In this document: positions 15,307-19,034 of the stretch, piece after piece
Layout of the letters: each line of letters opens with the position of its first letter
How positions within the stretch are numbered: position 1 is the stretch's first letter
Assembly: GCA_009926905.1 (NCBI GenBank)
Contig: RFNX01000580.1
Location: 1-19,034 of the forward strand
Origin: Flavobacteriales bacterium
Lineage (GTDB): Bacteria > Bacteroidota > Bacteroidia > Flavobacteriales_D > Crocinitomicaceae
Direction of reading: 5' to 3'
DNA length: 19,034 nt
Translations under genes and position numbers: made by a program
The notes under the pieces: model-generated
Told to the model about the DNA's origin: nothing
Database searches by the model: none
The model's input: the letters and a program-made list of their open reading frames with translations, nothing else

Positions 15307-15314
15307 CAAAGGTA
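15307..15314 (-). promoter_or_regulatory. -7-like element just upstream of the methyltransferase gene
   Basis: TACCTTTG on the minus strand fits TAnnTTTG and would place the transcript start at or next to the ATG, implying a leaderless or almost leaderless message. There is no TTG at the expected distance, so this is tentative. Confidence 0.25.
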
Positions 15315-15347
15315 ATTTATAATTGCGAACAGATGATTTCTCAAGTT

Positions 15348-16007
15348 TTAACTTTCAATTCTTGCGTAAATCTTCCCACTCCAAAAAAGTGCTTTAAAGC
15401 TATTCACTTCTTTATCAAACGTAAAACTAAAAGTAGCTTTGAAAATTCCTTTCGAGAAAGCCAATTCGTCTAAAAATATTTTACCGCCATTCACTCGTAT
15501 GATTTTTGTGCTTCGACCTTCCTGTTTTTGATAAGCCCAAGCTGTTAATTGATTGTTTGAAATCCTAAAACATAAACTACATTTAGATGTGGAATCAGTA
15601 GTCGTGTGGCCTTCAATTGCAAAATCTCCGTATTTGCGAATTTTAATAAAATTTGTTGGTTTCCAGCCGTCAATGGTGCATCGAGATTGGATGGTGTGGT
15701 AATGTCTTGTTGAATCTACAATTTTGTAATAAGCATCAAGTGAATCGCTTTTTATCAAGCCATTTCTGTCAGTCATTGCTTCGATTTGTTTGCCACAATT
15801 ATTAATGCAAGCAATTTGTTGTGCGTCATTCAGTCCAACATTTTCGGCAAAAGACCATTCTTGAGCAAAAGAAAAATTACCTTTTAAATTATTGAACCAA
15901 GAAATGGGAATGACAACATCAGAAGGCTTTTCTTGAAAGGAAAAATTGATAGCTAAAGCTCCCAAAATAAGAAGCAAAGTAATTCCTTTTTTCAAGCTAT
16001 TTTCCAA
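15348..16007 (-). CDS. Exported or membrane-anchored protein of unknown function
   Basis: I do not recognise this 219-residue protein. Residues 8-24 form one hydrophobic segment (ITLLLILGALAINFSF) that is a signal peptide or anchor. The rest is soluble with mixed strands. It carries five cysteines in two close pairs plus one: C67 and C71 (CINNC), C110, and C143 and C146 (CSLC), with several histidines nearby (RHYHT, EGH). These could form disulphides or a metal site in the periplasm. The C-terminal half is rich in beta-type sequence (FKATFSFTFDKEVNSFKALFW). It lies 115 bp downstream of the serine hydrolase on the same strand, with a striking palindrome between them. Confidence 0.6.
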   Translation of the reverse strand: MENSLKKGITLLLILGALAINFSFQEKPSDVVIPISWFNNLKGNFSFAQEWSFAENVGLNDAQQIACINNCGKQIEAMTDRNGLIKSDSLDAYYKIVDSTRHYHTIQSRCTIDGWKPTNFIKIRKYGDFAIEGHTTTDSTSKCSLCFRISNNQLTAWAYQKQEGRSTKIIRVNGGKIFLDELAFSKGIFKATFSFTFDKEVNSFKALFWSGKIYARIES

Positions 16008-16028
16008 TTAATATTATTTATTATTCAT

Positions 16029-16045
16029 TCGATCGATTCGATCGA
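16029..16045. promoter_or_regulatory. 17-bp palindrome, operator candidate
   Basis: TCGATCGATTCGATCGA is an exact inverted repeat with 8-bp arms around a central T, located 22 bp upstream of the start of the 219-residue gene. Its GC content contrasts with the AT-rich gap around it. Since it sits between the start codon and any promoter, it could bind a repressor or form an RNA hairpin in the leader. Function is inferred. Confidence 0.4.
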
Positions 16046-16122
16046 TAAATGTAGTCGATTTAGATGCAAAAATTATAAAATATTCTTTCTTGATAAAGTA
16101 AATTAAGAGTTTTTGACAAATA

Positions 16123-17523
16123 CTATCTTTTCGAAAAGTAATAACTGCTTTTTCCTTCTTCCAAAATCACACCTTTTATTTTGTCTTTATCCAATTCAAC
16201 TAAAACTTTTCTTCCATGTTTTTTGTCTTCGAAAGTTACATCTGAGGATGGATTCAATTCACATTCAAAATCTTCCCCTTTACATTTCATTTTCACTACT
16301 CCGTTTATGTTATAAATGTCAATTTCTTTTCCAAACTTATTGGTGTAGGTTCCAATCAAATTCGTTGAATAAAAATCACTGTTTAGTTCTTTTTCAACTA
16401 AAGGGAAATGAGACAATTTTGAGAAACTACGACCCCAATGAACATCAATTTCTTTTGTACCTGTTCTAATAATGACCGTATTATTTTCTGGGTTCACATA
16501 TACAATTTGTCCGCCGTAACCACCTGCGAAGAAATCACTTTTATTGAAAACGTTCTCTAAAGGATAAGTATCCAGCCAAAAACAATTGGTGTAAGAAGTT
16601 GATTTTCCTTCAATTGTGTCACGCTTTTGTGTGGCTGCAACCCAATCCTCAGGTAGAATTTGTTGTCCATTCCACTTTCCTTTTTTCAGATAAAGTAAAC
16701 CGAATTTAGCTAAGTCTTTTGGGTTGGCAGAAAGTCCACCGAAGTATTTTGGATTTCCTTTTTTATCTGTTGAAATTAACGCATTGTATTCCATTCCAAG
16801 CGGCTCCCAGATTTTTTCTTTCAAGTAATCGTCTAATTTTTTCCCTGTTGCTTTTTCCAAACAAATCCCTAAGATCTGAGTCGTCATAGACGAATATTGA
16901 AAACGAGTACCAGGTTCACAACGCATTTTGATGTTTTCACATTTTTGATTTTGATCATTCGCATAATAAAATGAACCCAATCGTAACAAATCGGCATAAT
17001 CGGCTTCATTTACACCTGAAGTCATTTGTAGTAAATGATTGATTGTAAGTTTTTCTCGACCTTTAGTTTTAAATTCAGGAATAAAATCACTGACAGGTTG
17101 ATTAATACTTTTGAAATAACCTTCTTTTAAAGCAATTCCAACCAAAGCTGAAGTAAATGCTTTGCTCACCGAAAAAATAGTGCGAACGCTGTCCGGTTCA
17201 AAACCGTTAAAATACTTTTCATATAAAATAGTGTCGTTTCTAATGATTATCAACGAAAGTGTTCCATTTGCGATTAAAAAATCTTCTGGTGTTTTTGCAT
17301 TGTAAACTTTGTCGTCATTATTTGAAACAGCCCACAAAAATTCATCTGGCAAACTAACTTTTTGGGTTGATTTTGCAATTTGAAAAGGTTCAGTTGACTT
17401 TTTTATTGTTCTCGTTTTGAAAATCTTATAATCTGTGACATTTGGTACGTTGTAGATAACAGCTTTACAACTCACGAGCGTTAAACTTAGTAACGCACTT
17501 GCCCAGAAAAAAGAATTTTTCAT
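16123..17523 (-). CDS. Serine hydrolase lipoprotein (beta-lactamase / class C PBP-like family)
   Basis: The 466-residue protein has a lipoprotein signal with lipobox LVSC; C19 would be lipidated. The hydrolase domain, about 75-365, shows the SxxK motif SVSK (118-121, nucleophile S118), the second motif YSS (210-212), and a GGYGGQ segment (334-339) in the place of the usual KTG/HxG motif. The segment LLQMTSGVNEADY (164-176) is typical of the esterase/D-aminopeptidase-like branch of class C. Residues about 375-466 form a separate small beta-rich C-terminal domain (LIGTYTNKFGKEIDIYNING) common in these proteins. Relatives act as esterases, peptidases or peptidoglycan-modifying enzymes; antibiotic hydrolysis is not implied. 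It is followed by the unrecognised 219-residue gene. Confidence 0.88.
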   Translation of the reverse strand: MKNSFFWASALLSLTLVSCKAVIYNVPNVTDYKIFKTRTIKKSTEPFQIAKSTQKVSLPDEFLWAVSNNDDKVYNAKTPEDFLIANGTLSLIIIRNDTILYEKYFNGFEPDSVRTIFSVSKAFTSALVGIALKEGYFKSINQPVSDFIPEFKTKGREKLTINHLLQMTSGVNEADYADLLRLGSFYYANDQNQKCENIKMRCEPGTRFQYSSMTTQILGICLEKATGKKLDDYLKEKIWEPLGMEYNALISTDKKGNPKYFGGLSANPKDLAKFGLLYLKKGKWNGQQILPEDWVAATQKRDTIEGKSTSYTNCFWLDTYPLENVFNKSDFFAGGYGGQIVYVNPENNTVIIRTGTKEIDVHWGRSFSKLSHFPLVEKELNSDFYSTNLIGTYTNKFGKEIDIYNINGVVKMKCKGEDFECELNPSSDVTFEDKKHGRKVLVELDKDKIKGVILEEGKSSYYFSKR

Positions 17524-17750
17524 AATAAAAAGATAAGTATATGATAATCAATAATTTGTTACTGAATAACCACCAAGATAATTTGTTAAAATTCTTTCTT
17601 TTTTCAGCTCTTTGAAATTACAATTTTTACTTTACAAATAGCATAAAATCTGAAAATAAATTTGTTAATTTTTCCTTACTTAAAGAATTATCTAGGTCTG
17701 CTTGTTGGCAACTTAAAACATAAGATGGCTCGCATTTAATAATTCCTCCT

Positions 17751-17758
17751 TATTTTTG
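17751..17758 (+). promoter_or_regulatory. -7 element ahead of the 85-residue gene
   Basis: TATTTTTG fits TAnnTTTG, with a start near 17765 and a leader of about 10 nt. The rest of the 251-bp gap (17524-17774) between divergent genes is AT-rich with nothing else I can assign. Confidence 0.4.
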
Positions 17759-17774
17759 AGAAAAATAGAACAAA

Positions 17775-18032
17775 ATGGCTAACAAAAGAATTTTAAAAAA
17801 GAGTCTAAACGAAATGGTTTATGACGTAGTTGACGAATGTTACTTCATTCAATCAATTGATGAGGCAAAATTTGATGCAACAGAAAAATTAATCAACGAA
17901 GCTGCTTCTTTTCAAGATACAACATTGAGTAAAATCAAAACTGCAAGAGGTAAAGCAGAATTTCGTGCAATCGTTGCTGAAGTAGAAGAAAAAGCGATTC
18001 ATTTTGTTGATTCTTTGAACGGTTTACAATAA
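17775..18032 (+). CDS. Small conserved-looking protein of unknown function
   Basis: I do not recognise this 85-residue protein. It is predicted almost wholly helical, mixed in charge and without signal peptide or membrane segment: MANKRILKKSLNEMVYDVVDE, IDEAKFDATEKLINEAA, then a lysine/arginine-rich turn KTARGKAEFRAIV and a final helix VEEKAIHFVDSL. It looks like a real gene because it has a good promoter element, regular codon use, and a transporter gene starting 10 bp after its stop. A cytoplasmic helper or RNA-associated role is possible but not shown. Confidence 0.65.
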   Translation: MANKRILKKSLNEMVYDVVDECYFIQSIDEAKFDATEKLINEAASFQDTTLSKIKTARGKAEFRAIVAEVEEKAIHFVDSLNGLQ

Positions 18033-18042
18033 TCGTTTTAGT

Positions 18043-19034
18043 ATGCAACAATTCAACTGGAAACAACTTATCGCCGCCGTAGGAGTTTTACTTTTTGTTC
18101 TTATTTTGTTATTTGGAGAAGAAAAAGAAAAAACATTATGGAACGCTATCGCACTTGGTGGTTTGATGATTTACTTTTGGGTTTTTGAAGTAATTTCCAT
18201 TTATATTACTGCACTTTTACCGCTTATTCTCGCTATTCCACTTGGAATTTTGAATGCAGATGATTTGGCCGCAGCTTATGGAAATGGAAGTGTTTATTTG
18301 TTTTTCGGAGGATTTGTTCTTGCGCTTGGATTGGAAAAGTGGAAGGTGCACGAACAAGTCGCCCGAGGAATTTTAGCTGTTGTTGGAGATTCAAAACCGA
18401 GAATTTTACTTGGTTTTTTATTGAGTACAGGCTTTTTAAGTATGTGGATTTCGAACACAGCCACAGCTTTAATGATGTTACCAATGGCAATTGCAATTAT
18501 TCAGGCAATGCCTCCTGAACATCAAAAATCAAAATTTTCTTTGTTTTTAATGCTTTCCATTGCTTATGCAGCAAGTATTGGAGGCTTGGGGACATTAATT
18601 GGATCTCCTCCAAACACTCAAATGGCAGCCATTTTAAGCAAAAATTTTAACATTACTGTTTCTTTTTTTGATTGGATGAAGGTTGCAATGCCTATGTGTA
18701 TTTTATTATTGTTATTAGCATATTTGCTTTTTTACATTGGTCTTGGAAAAGAGCGCAAAGACAAACATGATTTCAAAATTGATAAACAAAAATGGACAGT
18801 AGAACAATTGCGTGCAGTTGCCGTCTTTGGATTTGTTGCCCTTCTTTGGATTTTTAAAGATTTGATCAATGAATTTACAGGATTGAATTATAGAGATGAA
18901 AACGCTGCAATTTTAGGTGCCATCATTCTTTTTATCATTCCTCAAAAAAATGAAAAAAAACCGCTTTTAGAATGGCACGAAACTGAAAAACTCCCTTGGG
19001 GAATATTATTGCTTTTTGGCGGTGGTTTAGCTTT
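18043..19034 (+). CDS. SLC13/DASS family sodium:anion symporter (3' end cut by window edge)
   Basis: This frame was translated by hand; it is open from ATG 18043 through the right edge, giving 330 residues of a family that usually has 450-500. The product is very hydrophobic. Family signatures are SNT (137-139, in MWISNTATALMMLPM) and GTLIGSPPNT (183-192), the first substrate/sodium-binding repeat of the divalent-anion symporters such as VcINDY. The second SNT repeat would lie beyond the window. Substrates in the family are dicarboxylates, citrate or sulfate; which one cannot be judged. It begins 10 bp after the 85-residue gene, so the two likely form an operon. Confidence 0.88.
   Translation, partial: MQQFNWKQLIAAVGVLLFVLILLFGEEKEKTLWNAIALGGLMIYFWVFEVISIYITALLPLILAIPLGILNADDLAAAYGNGSVYLFFGGFVLALGLEKWKVHEQVARGILAVVGDSKPRILLGFLLSTGFLSMWISNTATALMMLPMAIAIIQAMPPEHQKSKFSLFLMLSIAYAASIGGLGTLIGSPPNTQMAAILSKNFNITVSFFDWMKVAMPMCILLLLLAYLLFYIGLGKERKDKHDFKIDKQKWTVEQLRAVAVFGFVALLWIFKDLINEFTGLNYRDENAAILGAIILFIIPQKNEKKPLLEWHETEKLPWGILLLFGGGLA

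Noticed and set aside
16127..16138. CTTTTCGAAAAG palindrome as a terminator of the serine hydrolase gene
   Set aside because: It has no loop, lies in the coding end (encoding FSK) and lacks a following T-run.
16123..17523. Serine hydrolase as a true antibiotic-resistance beta-lactamase
   Set aside because: SVSK and YSS motifs are shared by many esterases and peptidases; the KTG box is replaced by a GYGGQ segment and there is no resistance context.

Overview
The window is about 19 kb of AT-rich DNA from a member of the Bacteroidota, most likely class Flavobacteriia; I cannot name the genus. Supporting signs are Bacteroidota-type promoter elements (TAnnTTTG) ahead of several genes, a TonB-dependent receptor with an N-terminal carboxypeptidase-regulatory-like domain, a lamin-tail secreted protein, a LETM1-related protein and outer-membrane barrel proteins of the phylum's usual style. 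It reads as ordinary chromosome: no rRNA, tRNA, IS element, prophage or CRISPR array is visible.

Layout. (1) 1-4286, minus strand: a large secreted lamin-tail protein, a small outer-membrane barrel protein and a LETM1-related protein that runs off the left edge, closely spaced and probably co-expressed. (2) 4374-5360, plus: asd, encoding aspartate-semialdehyde dehydrogenase, divergent from the lamin-tail gene and followed by a hairpin. (3) 5470-6684, plus: a stand-alone AAA ATPase of the DUF4143 type. (4) 6731-9339, plus: a TPP riboswitch followed by a TonB-dependent receptor. This is the clearest regulatory unit in the window and implies uptake of thiamine or a thiamine precursor. (5) 9456-10535, plus: a protein joining a TonB C-terminal domain to an outer-membrane barrel-like domain. 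(6) 10575-11814, plus: four tandem 15-bp palindromic repeats, a second inverted repeat, and a second stand-alone ATPase with a C-terminal winged-helix-like region. (7) 15301-11842, minus: an operon with 1-bp and 4-bp gene overlaps encoding an RlmI-type rRNA methyltransferase, a MATE exporter and Fmt. (8) 17523-15348, minus: a serine-hydrolase lipoprotein and an unrecognised exported or anchored protein. (9) 17775-19034, plus: an 85-residue protein followed 10 bp later by an SLC13/DASS transporter cut by the right edge.

The two partial edge genes (1-1235 and 18043-19034) were translated by hand from the sequence. No gap between genes exceeds 300 bp; the longest, 17524-17774, is AT-rich and shows only a promoter-like element.

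I see no convincing multi-gene novel system. The best leads are the riboswitch-receptor unit, the repeat-loaded promoters of the two ATPase genes, and the TonB-domain/barrel fusion.
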